Notes: generated from the letters alone by a model not told the origin. A DNA stretch of 53,524 bases from Robiginitomaculum sp. (GCA_021776635.1 JAJFFN010000040.1:1-53524); one strand, 5' to 3'. Counted from the first letter of the stretch, positions 26,866 through 41,622 are shown. Numbers and translations: made by a program.

Positions 26866-28272
26866 ATGAGTATCAATTTTTCCATTCCGCAAACACCAGA
26901 TCTTAAACCGCGTATCGTCGTTATCGGCGTAGGTGGGGCGGGCGGCAATGCCGTCAACAACATGATAGATTCAGGCCTTGATGGTGTCGAGTTTATCGTT
27001 GCCAATACAGACGCACAGGCTTTGGCACTTTCTAAGGCAGAACGTCGCGTGCAGATGGGCGGCACTGTTACGCAAGGACTAGGGGCCGGAATGCGTCCTG
27101 AAGTTGGCGAAGAGGCAGCGGAAGATTCTTTACAAGAAATTATGGGGCATCTTGAAGGTGCGCATATGCTATTTGTCGCTGCTGGTATGGGCGGGGGTAC
27201 TGGAACAGGCGCGGCTCCTGTCATTGCGCGTGCGGCGCGCGACCGCGGTATTTTAACAGTAGCAATTGTGACAAAACCATTTCAGTTTGAAGGCTCCAAA
27301 CGTATGAAACTGGCGGAAACCGGCCTTGAAACGCTTTATAACTGTGTTGATACATTGATTGTAATTCCGAACCAGAATTTGTTCCGTGTTGCAACAGAAA
27401 GCACGACCATGGCAGATGCGTTCTCCATGGCTGATGAGGTCTTGAACTCTGGAGTGCGCGGTGTAACGGATTTGATGGTCGTTCCAGGACTAATCAATCT
27501 TGACTTTGCGGATGTTCGTACAGTTATGGACGAAATGGGTAAGGCCATGATGGGAACGGGCGAAGCAACAGGTGAGCGCCGGGCCATAGAGGCTGCGGAA
27601 TGCGCAATTGCAAACCCGCTGTTGGACGATGTGTCTTTAAAGGGCGCAAAAGGCGTGTTGATCAATATTACGGGCGGCGCAGATTTGACCCTGTACGAAG
27701 TTGACGAAGCGGCAAGTTTGATCCGTGGGCAAGTTGATCCAGAGGCAAATATCATTATTGGCTCTGCGCTTGATAAGGATCTGGACGGTATTGTACGTAT
27801 TTCAGTCGTTGCAACAGGCGTCGAATCTGGGCAAAAATTTGCGCCTATCGCTCAACCTTATAAAGCCGAAGAAGCAATTGCTGAAATTCCAACCGTCCAA
27901 GAGGAAGATGAGTTTGATGTTGAAGCATACGAAGCAGAAACGATAAATGCCGACGCAAAAACCGAAACACCAGAACCTGAGCCAGAAACGATTGTAAAAC
28001 CAGAGAGGCCAGCAGGTTTTACATATACAAGGCCAAATGCTGAAACGACTAAAGACGCGGGCGACGCCGATACAGATGTATTAGAACCATTGGCGGCACA
28101 CGAAACGCCGTCGGTTGTCAAACCTATATTTGGTTTCTTTGGGCGCAAAAAAACCAAACCAGCAATGCCAAGTGCAAAACCCGTACCCGAGATTAACCAC
28201 ACAGGTGATCTGTTTGGTTCTGACGAAGAAGACGAATTAGAAATCCCTTCATTCCTTCGTCGCGGAAAATAA
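26866..28272 (+). CDS. ftsZ: Cell division GTPase FtsZ
   Basis: This 468-aa tubulin homologue has [12 protein letters not shown], the tubulin signature GGGTGTG (109-115) and the T7 loop NLDFAD (211-216). An acidic, repeat-poor linker follows, and the conserved C-terminal peptide EIPSFLRR binds FtsA and other partners. ATG 26866 is chosen because [19 protein letters not shown] matches the alphaproteobacterial N-terminus; an upstream TTG would add 21 uncharacteristic residues. It is the last dcw gene and is followed by a strong terminator. Confidence 0.97.
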   Translation: MSINFSIPQTPDLKPRIVVIGVGGAGGNAVNNMIDSGLDGVEFIVANTDAQALALSKAERRVQMGGTVTQGLGAGMRPEVGEEAAEDSLQEIMGHLEGAHMLFVAAGMGGGTGTGAAPVIARAARDRGILTVAIVTKPFQFEGSKRMKLAETGLETLYNCVDTLIVIPNQNLFRVATESTTMADAFSMADEVLNSGVRGVTDLMVVPGLINLDFADVRTVMDEMGKAMMGTGEATGERRAIEAAECAIANPLLDDVSLKGAKGVLINITGGADLTLYEVDEAASLIRGQVDPEANIIIGSALDKDLDGIVRISVVATGVESGQKFAPIAQPYKAEEAIAEIPTVQEEDEFDVEAYEAETINADAKTETPEPEPETIVKPERPAGFTYTRPNAETTKDAGDADTDVLEPLAAHETPSVVKPIFGFFGRKKTKPAMPSAKPVPEINHTGDLFGSDEEDELEIPSFLRRGK

Positions 28273-28291
28273 TATTGAGGCTGAAATTTGC

Positions 28292-28320
28292 AAAAACCCC
28301 GTTTTGAAACGGGGTTTTTT
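28292..28320 (+). terminator. Intrinsic terminator after ftsZ
   Basis: A 12-bp perfect stem (28293-28304 against 28307-28318; core ACCCCGTTT/AAACGGGGT) is followed by a run of six T. It closes the dcw operon and separates it from lpxC. Because it is A-rich on the 5' side it could also act on the opposite strand. Confidence 0.93.
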
Positions 28321-28379
28321 ATTACCTAAAAACTTGCTTTAACTCTTTGAAATGTCACATGATTAAATTGTATTCACAA

Positions 28380-28398
28380 ACTGTAACATACTGTAACA
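28380..28398 (+). repeat. Short direct repeat upstream of lpxC
   Basis: ACTGTAACA occurs twice with a 10-bp period (28380-28388 and 28390-28398) in the 190-bp ftsZ-lpxC spacer, about 65 nt upstream of the lpxC start. One-turn spacing would suit binding of a regulator, but none can be named. Confidence 0.4.
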
Positions 28399-28462
28399 GA
28401 GCTTTAATTTCATCTGCTATGCATTTTGTTTAGATTGTTAGGTAAATAAGAGTGAGTTTCGT

Positions 28463-29431
28463 GTGACTATAGATGTTTCAATCATTCCCGTGCAAAGACA
28501 AACCACACTTGGCGCACCTGCCTCGTGTGAGGGTGTAGCGTTACATGACGGTCGCCATGTTCATATGATTATGAAGCCTGCGCCTGTTGGTACTGGCATA
28601 GTTTTTATCCGTACAGATGTTTTTGACAGAGAAAATGAAATTGCCGTGCGTGCGGATGCTGTTACAGATGTCAAACGGTGCACGACTATTAGTAATTATG
28701 CCGGCATTACAGTTTCGACAATAGAGCATTTGATGGCCGCTTTGTCGGCGTTCGGTCTTGATAACCTCTATATTGAAATTGATGGGCCAGAGCTCCCTGC
28801 TTTAGATGGTAGCTCAGAACACTTTTTGCATGTTATAGAGACTGCAGGACTTGTCTCTCAGTCGGCGCCAAGGCGCTATATCAAAGTTCTGAAATCTGTA
28901 GAAGTTCATGTTGGTGAAGCCTATGCGCGCATTGACCCTTCCCATAACTTGTACCTTGATGTGACGATAGATTTTGCAGAGGCTGCAATTGGTCATCAAC
29001 GTATAGAGATTGAACCAGATGTAAAAGCGTTTCGCAAACGGCTGGCGTCTGCACGTACATTTGCGCGGTCACACGAAGTCGCCGCTTTAATGGAGGCAGG
29101 ATTGAGCCTTGGTGGTTCTTATGACAATGCAATCGTAGTAGATGGTGATAAAGTGCTTAATCCCGGTGGTTTGCGTTATTCTGACGAATTTGTTCGCCAT
29201 AAAGCTCTTGATCTGCTTGGGGATATGTATGTCGGCGGGCCGCTATTAGGCAGAGTTACAACTGTGCGGGCAGGGCATGCCCTCAACCACCAATTACTCG
29301 TGGCGTTATTTGCTGATCCACAAGCGTGGAAATACACACATATTGCTTCGCCCGCAGAGTTAAAGACAAATCGGACTAACAGTATGCCAATAGGCGTTTC
29401 TGCACTTGAAGAAACCGTATCGGCACTGTAA
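28463..29431 (+). CDS. lpxC: UDP-3-O-acyl-N-acetylglucosamine deacetylase LpxC
   Basis: This 322-aa zinc hydrolase catalyses the committed step of lipid A synthesis. Zinc ligands are visible as H89 (TIEHLMAAL), H246 and D250 (RHKALDLLGD), with E88 and H272 (AGHALNH) as catalytic residues. The start codon is GTG 28463; no better ATG is available upstream in frame. It begins after the ftsZ terminator, so it needs its own promoter in 28321-28462. Confidence 0.95.
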   Translation: MTIDVSIIPVQRQTTLGAPASCEGVALHDGRHVHMIMKPAPVGTGIVFIRTDVFDRENEIAVRADAVTDVKRCTTISNYAGITVSTIEHLMAALSAFGLDNLYIEIDGPELPALDGSSEHFLHVIETAGLVSQSAPRRYIKVLKSVEVHVGEAYARIDPSHNLYLDVTIDFAEAAIGHQRIEIEPDVKAFRKRLASARTFARSHEVAALMEAGLSLGGSYDNAIVVDGDKVLNPGGLRYSDEFVRHKALDLLGDMYVGGPLLGRVTTVRAGHALNHQLLVALFADPQAWKYTHIASPAELKTNRTNSMPIGVSALEETVSAL

Positions 29432-29533
29432 GAGCTGTCTTTCGTAAACTTAATGCTATTTTGTTTGACCTTTCGCTGGAAATCTGGTTTTTCTGTCTGA
29501 TAAAATAATGGACAAAATAACGAAAGCCAAACT

Positions 29534-30394
29534 ATGAATTTTTTTTCGCCTTCCGGTCGTTTCCTGCGTCCTATATTTGCTTTGATAATTACGGGTGTTT
29601 TATTGAGCGGCTGCTCTACATTTGGTGGCAAGAAAAAAGCCAAATTGGCCTATGTGGAACGTCCGGCAGAGACCCTGTATAATCAGGCTGTGTCACGTAT
29701 GGACAATAAGCGTTGGGCCGACGCGATTTTGTTTTTCGACGAAGTTGAGCGCCAGCATCCTTTTTCTCGGTGGGCACGACGATCTATGTTAATGTCATCT
29801 TTCGCACATTATCAATCTGGTGAATATGATGAAGCCATTACGAGTGCACAGCGTTTTATCAGTTTGCACCCGGGCAGTGAATCAACGCCTTATGCATATT
29901 ACTTGATTGCTATTACCCATTACGAGCAAATATATGATGTTGGGCGTGATCAAGCGACGACTGTATTAGCAGAAGCAGCCTTGCAACAAGTTGTCCGCCG
30001 GTATCCAGAATCTGACTATGCGCGTGATGCCCGTTTGAAACTAGAACTGACCCATGACCATTTGGCTGGTAAAGAAATGGATGTTGGCCGGTATTATTTA
30101 AAATCGGATCAGCATTTGGCCGCCATTGGTCGGTTCAGGAATGTTGTCAAAAAATATGAAACCACATCGCAAACCGAAGAAGCCTTGCACCGCTTGGTCG
30201 AAGCCTATGTATCTTTGGGGCTCATTGGCGAAGCAAAACAAGTTGGATCGGTTTTGGGCTATAACTATCCCAATGGGCAATGGTATTTTGACAGTTATAA
30301 TCTTTTGTCTAAATACGGTGTTGATCTTGACGAGGAGCTAAAGGTTGAACGTAAACGAGGGTATTGGCGTCGTTTAAAAGAACGTCTCTTCTAA
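29534..30394 (+). CDS. bamD: Outer membrane assembly lipoprotein BamD
   Basis: This 286-aa lipoprotein has a signal peptide ending LLSGC (lipidated C27). TPR-like repeats follow, from AETLYNQAVSRMDNKRWADAI onward, with FDEVERQHPFSRWA and the SESTPYAYYLIAITHYEQI segment characteristic of BamD (ComL). It is the essential partner of BamA in beta-barrel insertion. A 102-bp spacer separates it from lpxC. Confidence 0.94.
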   Translation: MNFFSPSGRFLRPIFALIITGVLLSGCSTFGGKKKAKLAYVERPAETLYNQAVSRMDNKRWADAILFFDEVERQHPFSRWARRSMLMSSFAHYQSGEYDEAITSAQRFISLHPGSESTPYAYYLIAITHYEQIYDVGRDQATTVLAEAALQQVVRRYPESDYARDARLKLELTHDHLAGKEMDVGRYYLKSDQHLAAIGRFRNVVKKYETTSQTEEALHRLVEAYVSLGLIGEAKQVGSVLGYNYPNGQWYFDSYNLLSKYGVDLDEELKVERKRGYWRRLKERLF

Positions 30395-30441
30395 GTATAA
30401 AATTGGTTTAACCACAAAGGATATTAGTCGGGGTACATAGC

Positions 30442-34205
<3,764 letters not shown>

Positions 34206-34210
34206 CATTT

Positions 34211-34237
34211 ACTTCCCCCATTTTTTATGGGGGAAGT
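34211..34237 (+). terminator. Hairpin after ligA (candidate terminator)
   Basis: ACTTCCCCCAT (34211-34221), a T5 loop and ATGGGGGAAGT (34227-34237) form a perfect 11-bp stem 6 nt after the ligA stop. No U-tract follows, so it may be a weak or factor-dependent terminator, or an mRNA 3' stabiliser. Confidence 0.5.
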
Positions 34238-34313
34238 GGGTTGCTCTTGGCACTCGATGGGGGGGCGCACATCTTGTACGCAACAGACTTTCGGTAATGC
34301 AGAACCTGCGTAA

Positions 34314-34377
34314 TGCCGCAAGCGGCAGCCCCATCCCGCTTCGGGGTACTCATTCCCGTCACGGGGCATTTGCCCCG
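34314..34377. repeat. Cluster of GC-rich perfect hairpins
   Basis: Perfect inverted repeats at 34314-34327 (6-bp arms) and 34362-34377 (7-bp arms) lie close together, with CCCG-CTT-CGGG and CCCGT-CA-CGGG between them. This suggests a structured or repetitive intergenic element. A copy elsewhere in the genome would be expected if it is dispersed. Confidence 0.55.
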
Positions 34378-34553
34378 CTTTGGCTCAAACCCATAAATAG
34401 GGGTAGAAGCATAGTTGGCATCCCGCAAAAATAAACTGTGGGCTAGACAAAATAACGCATTGCAATTGTGTAAATTCGCGCTAGTTTGCGCATCGATAAT
34501 AGCGCTGGGGGCGTGAGTCTTTTTCTGCGCATTAAAATGGTGAAATTTGCGGT

Positions 34554-34964
34554 ATGAATGTTGGTCTACAAATCGTCTATTCTTCAACTCCCGAAACCTA
34601 TTCGGCATTTCTCTTGGAATACCTGCCCGCAGTCATTTTGTTGGTTATTGGGTTTGTGATTTCTGTTGCCTTTTTACTGCTGGCTAAAATATTTGCACCG
34701 GCCAGCCCTGATGCTGAAAAAGTGTCCACATATGAGTGCGGCTTTAACGCATTTGACGACTCGCGCATGAAATTTGATGTGCGGTTCTACTTGGTGGCTA
34801 TTCTATTTATTATCTTTGACCTTGAAGTGGCGTTCTTGTTTCCGTGGGCTGTGTCCCTTGAGAAAATCGGTTTCTATGGTTGGAGTGTGGTGATGATATT
34901 CCTCGTCGAGTTGGCCGTTGGCCTTGCCTATGCGTGGAAGAAGGGGGCCCTTGATTGGGAATAG
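34554..34964 (+). CDS. nuoA: NADH-quinone oxidoreductase subunit A
   Basis: This 136-aa membrane subunit has three helices and the loop motif YECGF, followed by [21 protein letters not shown], the hallmark of NuoA/ND3. It is a core membrane-arm subunit near the quinone site. It is the first gene of the nuo operon and lies 3 nt before nuoB. Confidence 0.96.
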   Translation: MNVGLQIVYSSTPETYSAFLLEYLPAVILLVIGFVISVAFLLLAKIFAPASPDAEKVSTYECGFNAFDDSRMKFDVRFYLVAILFIIFDLEVAFLFPWAVSLEKIGFYGWSVVMIFLVELAVGLAYAWKKGALDWE

Positions 34965-34967
34965 AGT

Positions 34968-35510
34968 ATGTCAAAGATTATCGTGAACGAAACCCCAACT
35001 TATGACCCGAAAACCCATGATGCGTTTTACGACGGTTTGTCGGCGCAATTGGCAGATAAAGGTTTTCTTGTCGCCCCTGCCGACAGCTTGATTACATGGG
35101 CGCGTTCAGGCTCGTTGATGTGGATGACATTTGGTTTGGCGTGTTGCGCCGTTGAAATGATGCAGGCCTCTATGCCGCGTTATGATGTGGAGCGATTTGG
35201 TTTTGCGCCTCGTGCCAGCCCGCGCCAATCCGATGTGATGATCGTGGCTGGGACGCTGACCAATAAAATGGCGCCGGCTTTGCGCAAAGTTTATGACCAA
35301 ATGCCCAATCCGCGCTATGTAATTTCCATGGGGTCGTGTGCAAATGGCGGTGGCTATTATCATTATTCATACGCTGTGGTGCGTGGTTGTGATAGGATTG
35401 TGCCGGTTGATATCTATGTGCCGGGCTGTCCACCAACTGCGGAAGCTTTGGTTTACGGGATTTTACAGCTACAGAAGAAAATCCATAGAGAAGGTAATAT
35501 CGAGCGGTAA
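34968..35510 (+). CDS. nuoB: NADH-quinone oxidoreductase subunit B
   Basis: This 180-aa subunit carries cluster N2. The ligands C59, C60, C124 and C154 are visible within [20 protein letters not shown] and [12 protein letters not shown]2 passes electrons to ubiquinone. It lies 3 nt after nuoA and 2 nt before nuoC. Confidence 0.97.
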   Translation: MSKIIVNETPTYDPKTHDAFYDGLSAQLADKGFLVAPADSLITWARSGSLMWMTFGLACCAVEMMQASMPRYDVERFGFAPRASPRQSDVMIVAGTLTNKMAPALRKVYDQMPNPRYVISMGSCANGGGYYHYSYAVVRGCDRIVPVDIYVPGCPPTAEALVYGILQLQKKIHREGNIER

Positions 35511-35512
35511 TT

Positions 35513-36100
35513 ATGGAAGATATAAAGGAGCATATACTCGCCGCTCTCGGCACGTCCTTAAACGGCGCGAGCATGACGTTAGGCGAATTGACGCTGGATG
35601 CGCGGCGCGAAGATATTGTCGATACTATCGCGTTTCTACGCGATGACCCTGTGTGTAAATTCACGACGCTCATTGATATTTGCGGCGTCGATTATCCGGG
35701 CCGCGAACGCCGTTTCGAGGTCGTCTATCATCTGCTCTCCATGCAGCTAAACCAGCGTATCCGCATCAAAATCACCACCGACGAAGACACGCCCATCCAC
35801 ACAATGATTGGTGTCTATCCTGCGGCCAATTGGTATGAGCGCGAAGCCTTTGATATGTACGGTATAGCTTTCGATGAACACCCAGATTTGCGCAGATTGC
35901 TCACGGATTACGGTTTTGAAGGCCATCCATTGCGCAAAGATTTCCCGCTCAGCGGATTTGTAGAATGCCGCTACGATGAAGAACGCAAGTCCGTGGTTTA
36001 CGACGCCGTTAATCTACCCCAAGAATTCAGAGATTTCGATTTCATGTCCCCATGGGAAGGCGCTAAGTATGTCCATGCTGAGGAGAACTCAGATGACTGA
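35513..36100 (+). CDS. nuoC: NADH-quinone oxidoreductase subunit C
   Basis: This 195-aa peripheral-arm subunit of the 30-kDa family has the signature [27 protein letters not shown] near residues 115-145 and the [10 protein letters not shown] segment. It is separate from nuoD, as is usual outside the gammaproteobacteria, where C and D are fused. It overlaps nuoD by 8 nt. Confidence 0.96.
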   Translation: MEDIKEHILAALGTSLNGASMTLGELTLDARREDIVDTIAFLRDDPVCKFTTLIDICGVDYPGRERRFEVVYHLLSMQLNQRIRIKITTDEDTPIHTMIGVYPAANWYEREAFDMYGIAFDEHPDLRRLLTDYGFEGHPLRKDFPLSGFVECRYDEERKSVVYDAVNLPQEFRDFDFMSPWEGAKYVHAEENSDD

Positions 36101-37280
36101 CCTAGAGCAAATAGACGACCGTAAATTTACCATCAACTTTGGTCCGCAGCATCCGGCTGCTCATGGTGTGCTTCGGCTTGTGTTGGAGATGGAAGGCGAA
36201 GTGATTGAGCGGGTTGATCCCCATGTGGGTCTGCTGCACCGGGGGACGGAAAAGCTGATTGAGCATAAGACCTATATGCAGGCCATTCCGTATTTTGACC
36301 GCCTGGATTATGTGGCGCCAATGAACCAGGAGCATGCGTTTTGTTTGGCGGTTGAGAAACTGATGGGCGTGGAAGTGCCGCGCCGCGCACAGTTCTTGCG
36401 GGTTTTGTGGTCGGAAGTTGGCCGGATTCTTTCGCATATCTTGAATGTCACCACACAGGCTATGGACGTGGGTGCGCTGACCCCACCGGTTTGGGGCTTT
36501 GAAGAGCGCGAAAAACTGATGGTGTTTTATGAACGTGTGTCTGGCTCTCGTCTGCATGCGGCTTATTTCCGCGTTGGCGGCGTACACCAAGACATGCCGC
36601 AAGATTTGATTGATGATATGAAGGGTTGGTGTAAGCAGTTCCCGCAGAAAATGCGCGATATTGAAACGCTGTTGACTGATAACCGGATTTTCAAACAGCG
36701 CAATGCCGATATCGGCGTGGTGTCACAGCAAGATGCGCTGGATTACGGCTTTAGCGGCGTCATGGTGCGCGGTTCCGGCATGGCGTGGGATTTGCGCCGT
36801 TCGCAGCCTTACGAGGTTTACAACGAGCTCGAATTTAAAATCCCGCTCGGCAAACACGGCGATTGTTATGACCGCTATCTGTGCCGTATGGAAGAAATGT
36901 ACGAAAGTACGAAAATTATCGAGCAATGCCTGGACATGATGCCCGAAGGCCCAGTGTTGGCCGAAGACCACAAAGTCACACCGCCGCGCCGCGCAGACAT
37001 GAAGCAAGATATGGAAGCACTAATTCAGCATTTTAAACTGTATACCGAGGGCTTTAAAGTGCCAGAAGGTGAATGTTACGCCGCCGTCGAAGCCCCCAAA
37101 GGTGAGTTCGGAGTGTATCTGGTCTCGGACGGGAGCAACAAACCCTATAGATGTAAAATCCGCGCCCCGGGTTTCCCGCATTTGGCGGCCATGGATTACC
37201 TCAATAAAGGCCATATGCTGGCGGATGTATCAGCCATCATCGGCTCACTAGATATCGTATTCGGGGAGATTGACCGATGA
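36093..37280 (+). CDS. nuoD: NADH-quinone oxidoreductase subunit D
   Basis: This 395-aa subunit of the 49-kDa family has [13 protein letters not shown] near the N-terminus, [12 protein letters not shown] and the FGEIDR C-terminus. It forms the quinone-binding pocket with NuoB. ATG 36093 is chosen because it follows GAGGAGA by 6 nt and gives the family N-terminus; the longer upstream frame lies inside nuoC. It overlaps nuoE by 4 nt. Confidence 0.96.
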   Translation: MTDLEQIDDRKFTINFGPQHPAAHGVLRLVLEMEGEVIERVDPHVGLLHRGTEKLIEHKTYMQAIPYFDRLDYVAPMNQEHAFCLAVEKLMGVEVPRRAQFLRVLWSEVGRILSHILNVTTQAMDVGALTPPVWGFEEREKLMVFYERVSGSRLHAAYFRVGGVHQDMPQDLIDDMKGWCKQFPQKMRDIETLLTDNRIFKQRNADIGVVSQQDALDYGFSGVMVRGSGMAWDLRRSQPYEVYNELEFKIPLGKHGDCYDRYLCRMEEMYESTKIIEQCLDMMPEGPVLAEDHKVTPPRRADMKQDMEALIQHFKLYTEGFKVPEGECYAAVEAPKGEFGVYLVSDGSNKPYRCKIRAPGFPHLAAMDYLNKGHMLADVSAIIGSLDIVFGEIDR

Positions 37281-37978
37281 GTGCGCGTAGACTTGCTAAG
37301 GACCAACCGGATAGTTTTGTGCTCTCTGCGGCGTCCAAAAAGGAAATTGCGGTTTGGGTGAAGAAATATCCCAAAGGACGGCAACGTTCTGCGCTTATTC
37401 CGGCGCTTTGGATTGTGCAAAAGCAAGCGGATGGCTGGTTGCCTGCGCCTGCGCTTGAAGCCGTGGCGGAACTCTTGGACATGCCTTATATCCGCGTCTA
37501 CGAAGTGGCGACATTTTATACCATGTTCAATCTCGCGCCTGTGGGCGAGCACCATATTCAACTGTGCGGCACAACGCCGTGTTGGCTGCGCGGGGCAGGG
37601 GATCTCAAGAAAGTTTGCGAAAAGAAAATCGGACCGCAAAAACACGGCGGAACTACGGTTAGCGCGGACGGCAAATTAAGCTGGATAGAGGTCGAATGCC
37701 TCGGCGCTTGCGCCAATGCACCTATGGTGCAGATCAGTAATGCAGACGGTGATGATTATTACGAAGATTTGGATACCGAGAATTTCGGCGCCTTGCTCGA
37801 TGATTTGGCGGCTGGCAAAAAGGTCAGCGCTGGCCCGCAAAGCAAACGCCATACATCCGAAGCTATCACAGGCGCAGGGTCGCTAATGACCAAGGGTCTC
37901 TATAATAAAGTCAAGAAAAAGAAACTGCCCAACTCTGCTAAAGTCAGGACCACCAAGAAAAAAGCGGGGGCGAAGTAA
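37277..37978 (+). CDS. nuoE: NADH-quinone oxidoreductase subunit E
   Basis: This 233-aa thioredoxin-like subunit holds the N1a 2Fe-2S cluster; the ligands C97, C102, C141 and C145 are visible ([11 protein letters not shown] and [10 protein letters not shown]). The conserved domain ends near residue 175. The remaining ~60 residues are a lysine-rich tail ending KKKAGAK, longer than the short E. coli NuoE but seen as extensions in several alphaproteobacteria. The gene shares its last base pair with the nuoF start codon (TAATG). Confidence 0.95.
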   Translation: MSARRLAKDQPDSFVLSAASKKEIAVWVKKYPKGRQRSALIPALWIVQKQADGWLPAPALEAVAELLDMPYIRVYEVATFYTMFNLAPVGEHHIQLCGTTPCWLRGAGDLKKVCEKKIGPQKHGGTTVSADGKLSWIEVECLGACANAPMVQISNADGDDYYEDLDTENFGALLDDLAAGKKVSAGPQSKRHTSEAITGAGSLMTKGLYNKVKKKKLPNSAKVRTTKKKAGAK

Positions 37979-39297
37979 TGGTTGAGCTTCTGCAAGATAA
38001 AGACCGGATTTTTACTAACCTTTACGGGCTTGAGGACTGGAAACTAGACGCGGCGATGAAGCGCGGTGCGTGGCTTGGTACGAAGGAAATATTAGAGCAA
38101 GGCCGCGACTGGATTATAGATAATATGAAGGTTTCGGGTCTGCGCGGTCGCGGCGGTGCGGGCTTCCCGACTGGGCTTAAATGGTCGTTCATGCCTAAGG
38201 AAGTCACCAACCGCCCGCATTATCTTGTGGTCAATGCAGACGAGAGCGAACCCGGCACATGTAAAGACCGCGAAATGTTGCGCCACGATCCGCATTTGCT
38301 CATCGAAGGCTGTTTGGTGGCGTCGTTCGCTATGCAAGCCCATGCCTGTTATATCTATGTGCGCGGTGAATATATCCAAGAACGTAACCGCCTTCAGGCG
38401 GCGATTGACCAAGCTTATAAGGCGGGTCTTGTGGGTAAAAATGCGTGTGGTTCGGGTTGGGATTTTGACATCTATATGCACCACGGTGCAGGTGCGTATA
38501 TTTGCGGCGAAGAAACTGCGCTACTAGAGAGCCTTGAGGGCAAAAAAGGCCAACCGCGTCTCAAACCACCTTTCCCGGCTAATGCGGGTCTATATGGCTG
38601 CCCGACAACTGTGAACAATGTGGAAAGTATTGCCGTTGGGCCGACTATTCTCAGACGCGGCGCCGCTTGGTTTAAAAGCTTTGGCCGCGATAACAATGCA
38701 GGCACCAAAGTGTTTTGTATCTCTGGTCATGTCAACACGCCGTGTAACGTCGAAGAAGCTTTGTCCATCCCGATGAAAACGCTCATCGAAGAATATGCAG
38801 GCGGTGTTCGTGGTGGTTGGGATAATCTTAAATGTGTAATTCCGGGCGGATCAAGTGTGCCGCTCTTGCCGCGCGAGATTTGCGACGATATTTTGATGGA
38901 TTTTGATGCCCTGTCTGCGGTGAAATCCGGTCTTGGGACGGCGGGCATGATTGTCATGGATAAATCCACCGACGTAGTGGCGGCGATTGCGCGGCTCTCG
39001 TATTTCTACAAGCACGAAAGCTGCGGCCAATGTACACCGTGCCGCGAAGGTACAGGCTGGATGTGGCGCGTTATGGAACGCATGGTGGCGGGTGAAGCCG
39101 AAACCAGTGAAATTGATATGCTCTTGGATGTTTCTAAACAGGTAGAAGGTCATACAATCTGCGCCCTAGGCGATGCAGCCGCTTGGCCAATACAGGGCCT
39201 AATCAGGCATTTCCGCCACGAAATAGAAGACCGCATAAATAATTACCGGGCGAATAAGCCCGTGTTTGTAGCGGCAAATACGATAGCGGCGGAGTAG
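37978..39297 (+). CDS. nuoF: NADH-quinone oxidoreductase subunit F (NADH and FMN binding)
   Basis: This 439-aa subunit has the NADH/FMN-binding motif [16 protein letters not shown] (54-69), [30 protein letters not shown] and the 4Fe-4S N3 ligands C349, C352, C355 and C395. It is the entry point for electrons from NADH. It overlaps nuoE by 1 nt. Instead of leading directly to nuoG it is followed by a small ORF. Confidence 0.96.
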   Translation: MVELLQDKDRIFTNLYGLEDWKLDAAMKRGAWLGTKEILEQGRDWIIDNMKVSGLRGRGGAGFPTGLKWSFMPKEVTNRPHYLVVNADESEPGTCKDREMLRHDPHLLIEGCLVASFAMQAHACYIYVRGEYIQERNRLQAAIDQAYKAGLVGKNACGSGWDFDIYMHHGAGAYICGEETALLESLEGKKGQPRLKPPFPANAGLYGCPTTVNNVESIAVGPTILRRGAAWFKSFGRDNNAGTKVFCISGHVNTPCNVEEALSIPMKTLIEEYAGGVRGGWDNLKCVIPGGSSVPLLPREICDDILMDFDALSAVKSGLGTAGMIVMDKSTDVVAAIARLSYFYKHESCGQCTPCREGTGWMWRVMERMVAGEAETSEIDMLLDVSKQVEGHTICALGDAAAWPIQGLIRHFRHEIEDRINNYRANKPVFVAANTIAAE

Positions 39298-39302
39298 GGG
39301 AT

Positions 39303-39530
39303 ATGAGTTTTAATTATCAGAAAGTTTCCACACTGCTTCAACAAGGTAAGAGTTTGGATGAACGACCGTTGTTACATTTGCTAAATGCATTGCGATCAAC
39401 AGTTGATGAAACAGAGAGACATCGGCTTCAAATAAATAAATTGAGTAATGAGTGCGGTAACCTTCGTAGGGAACTTGTGGAAGCGATAGACCACATCAAA
39501 GAATTGGAGGAAGAAAAATCCAATGACTGA
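39303..39530 (+). CDS. Small coiled-coil protein of unknown function between nuoF and nuoG
   Basis: This 75-aa ORF is not one I recognise. It is charged, has no membrane segment or cysteine cluster (one Cys), and has a heptad-like pattern from about residue 34 (ETERHRLQINKLSNECGNLRRELVEAIDHIKELEEE) that predicts a coiled coil. It starts 5 nt after nuoF with TAGGGGAT as ribosome-binding site and overlaps nuoG by 8 nt, so it appears translated within the operon. Small accessory ORFs are inserted at various places in bacterial nuo operons. Whether it is a complex I component cannot be told from sequence. Confidence 0.7.
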   Translation: MSFNYQKVSTLLQQGKSLDERPLLHLLNALRSTVDETERHRLQINKLSNECGNLRRELVEAIDHIKELEEEKSND

Positions 39531-41622
39531 TCTACGCAAAGTAAATATTGACGGGCATGAGATTGAAGTCCCTGCTGATTATACCTTGATGCAGGCTTGC
39601 GAGCAGGCGGGTGCGGAAATTCCGCGCTTCTGTTATCATGAGCGTTTGAGCATTGCTGGGAATTGCCGTATGTGTTTGGTTGAGTGGGTCGGTGCGCCGA
39701 AACCACAAGCGTCCTGTGCTCTCCAAGTCAAAGACTTGCGCCCGAACCGTGATGGCTCTTGTGCTAACATCCGCACTGACAGTGAAACCGTGAAAAAAGC
39801 CCGCGAAGGCGTGATGGAATTTTTGCTGATAAACCATCCGCTGGATTGCCCGATTTGTGACCAAGGCGGGGAATGTGATCTGCAAGACCAAGCCATGGGT
39901 TATGGTCGCGTAGGCTCGCGTTATGAGCATAACAAACGCGCCGTAGACGATAAATATATGGGACCATTGGTTGCCACCGTTATGACTAGATGTATCCAGT
40001 GTACGCGCTGCGTCCGCTTTATTACCGAAGTTGCAGGCGTGTCGGAAATTGGTCTGGCTTCGCGCGGCGAAGATGCTGAAATCACGACTTACCTTGAAAA
40101 ATCACTGACCTCAGAAATGTCCGGCAATATCATTGATCTGTGCCCGGTCGGGGCGCTGACCTCTAAACCCTATGCGTTTAATGCACGGCCTTGGGAGTTG
40201 GAAGCGACGGAAACCATTGACGTTATGGACGCAGTTGGTTCGAACATCCGTGTGGATAGTCGGGATGGGCGTGTGCTGCGGATTGTGCCGGTCGTGAACG
40301 ACGACATCAATGAAGAATGGATTTCCGATAAATCCCGCTTCATCTGGGACGGTCTGGGGCGGCAACGTCTGGACAAGCCTTATGTCCGTAAAGGTAGCAA
40401 GCTTGTGGCTACATCATGGGATGAAGCCTTGGCTGTCGTTGCTAAAAAACTTAAAGGTGACCCTGAAGGTATTGCGGCTATCGCAGGTGATTTGGCTTGT
40501 ACCGAGTCCATGAAAGCGCTGATGGATTTGATGGATGGTCTCGGCGTGAAAAACATTGATTGCCGTCAAGACGGTGCGCCGCTCGGAAGTGGCCCGCGCC
40601 AGGAATATCTAATGAATACGACGATAGCTGGCATTGAAAAAGCAGATGCTTTGTTAATTGTTGGCTCAGATGTGCGCCACGAAGCTGCACTCGTGAATGC
40701 TCGTATCCGCAAAACATGGATACACGGCAATTTGGATATCGCTATGGTTGGTATGCCTTATGATTTGACTTATACATATGACCATTTGGGCAATGCGGTA
40801 GACGCGCTTGAAACTTTAATGAAGTCCACAAAGGGGTTTGCCCGTAAATTGAAATCTGCGAAAAACCCTATGATATTGATCGGACAAGGTGCTTTGACCC
40901 GTAAAGACGGCGCAAAAATCATGCGCCTGTGCGGCAAGATTGCTGACAAATTTGGCATGGTCAAAGAGGGCTGGAATGGTTGGAATGTATTGCACACCGC
41001 CGCCGCTCGCGTAGCTGGGCTGGATATGGGGTTCGTGCCTGCAAAGGGTGGTCGTGATTTGGCCGGAATTTTGACGGGTGCTCAGGATGGTAGTGTGAAA
41101 ACTATTTATAATCTTGGTGCAGACGAAATAAATGAAGACTTGTTCGGCAAAGCCTTTGTTATCTACCAAGGCAGCCACGGCGACCGCGGCGCGCACCGCG
41201 CCGATGTGATTTTACCGGGTGTTGCCTACACGGAAAAAGACGCGCTTTGGGTCAATACCGAAGGCCGCGTACAAATGGGACGTGCCGCCGTGCCGCCCAA
41301 GGGAGATGCCAAAACTGATTGGAAAATTATTCGCGCCCTATCAGAGCATTGTGGGCGGACATTGCCTTATGATGATTTGGAAACATTGCGGGTAAAGCTC
41401 TGTGCTGACCATGCTTCTTTCGCCGGTATTAACCATGCGCCGGGCGCGGTAGCGGCTGAAAAATTTGCACCTGCAAAGTTAGGAAAAACGGGTAAACCTT
41501 TGAAAGCACCACTAAAATCTAATATGGGTGACTTCTACTTTAGCAATCCAATTGCACGGGCAAGTCAAGTTATGGCCCAATGTTCAAAAGAGTGTTCACC
41601 TCTTAGGGAGGCTGCAGAATGA
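39523..41622 (+). CDS. nuoG: NADH-quinone oxidoreductase subunit G
   Basis: This 699-aa subunit has an N-terminal 2Fe-2S domain (C37, C48, C51, C65), the N5 cluster ligands (H105, C109, C112, C118) and the N4 ligands (C157, C160, C163, C207). A molybdopterin-oxidoreductase-like domain follows. It passes electrons along the peripheral arm. GGAGG (39506-39510) lies upstream of its ATG, inside the preceding small ORF. It overlaps nuoH by 4 nt. Confidence 0.96.
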   Translation: MTDLRKVNIDGHEIEVPADYTLMQACEQAGAEIPRFCYHERLSIAGNCRMCLVEWVGAPKPQASCALQVKDLRPNRDGSCANIRTDSETVKKAREGVMEFLLINHPLDCPICDQGGECDLQDQAMGYGRVGSRYEHNKRAVDDKYMGPLVATVMTRCIQCTRCVRFITEVAGVSEIGLASRGEDAEITTYLEKSLTSEMSGNIIDLCPVGALTSKPYAFNARPWELEATETIDVMDAVGSNIRVDSRDGRVLRIVPVVNDDINEEWISDKSRFIWDGLGRQRLDKPYVRKGSKLVATSWDEALAVVAKKLKGDPEGIAAIAGDLACTESMKALMDLMDGLGVKNIDCRQDGAPLGSGPRQEYLMNTTIAGIEKADALLIVGSDVRHEAALVNARIRKTWIHGNLDIAMVGMPYDLTYTYDHLGNAVDALETLMKSTKGFARKLKSAKNPMILIGQGALTRKDGAKIMRLCGKIADKFGMVKEGWNGWNVLHTAAARVAGLDMGFVPAKGGRDLAGILTGAQDGSVKTIYNLGADEINEDLFGKAFVIYQGSHGDRGAHRADVILPGVAYTEKDALWVNTEGRVQMGRAAVPPKGDAKTDWKIIRALSEHCGRTLPYDDLETLRVKLCADHASFAGINHAPGAVAAEKFAPAKLGKTGKPLKAPLKSNMGDFYFSNPIARASQVMAQCSKECSPLREAAE

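Larger units (their letters stand above)
34206..34553. other. 348-bp hairpin-dense spacer between ligA and nuoA
   Basis: I see no convincing gene here. The stretch holds a ligA-proximal hairpin (34211-34237), TGCCGC-AA-GCGGCA (34314-34327) and CGGGGCA-TT-TGCCCCG (34362-34377), all perfect. It has short runs of unusually high GC between AT-rich flanks. It must contain the nuo promoter, but I cannot place it with confidence. A candidate is TAGACA-N17-TGTGTA near 34440-34475. Confidence 0.6.

Noticed and set aside
34225..34608. A 127-aa minus-strand frame over the ligA-nuoA spacer
   Set aside because: It runs across hairpins and into the start of nuoA, with no motif or convincing start site.
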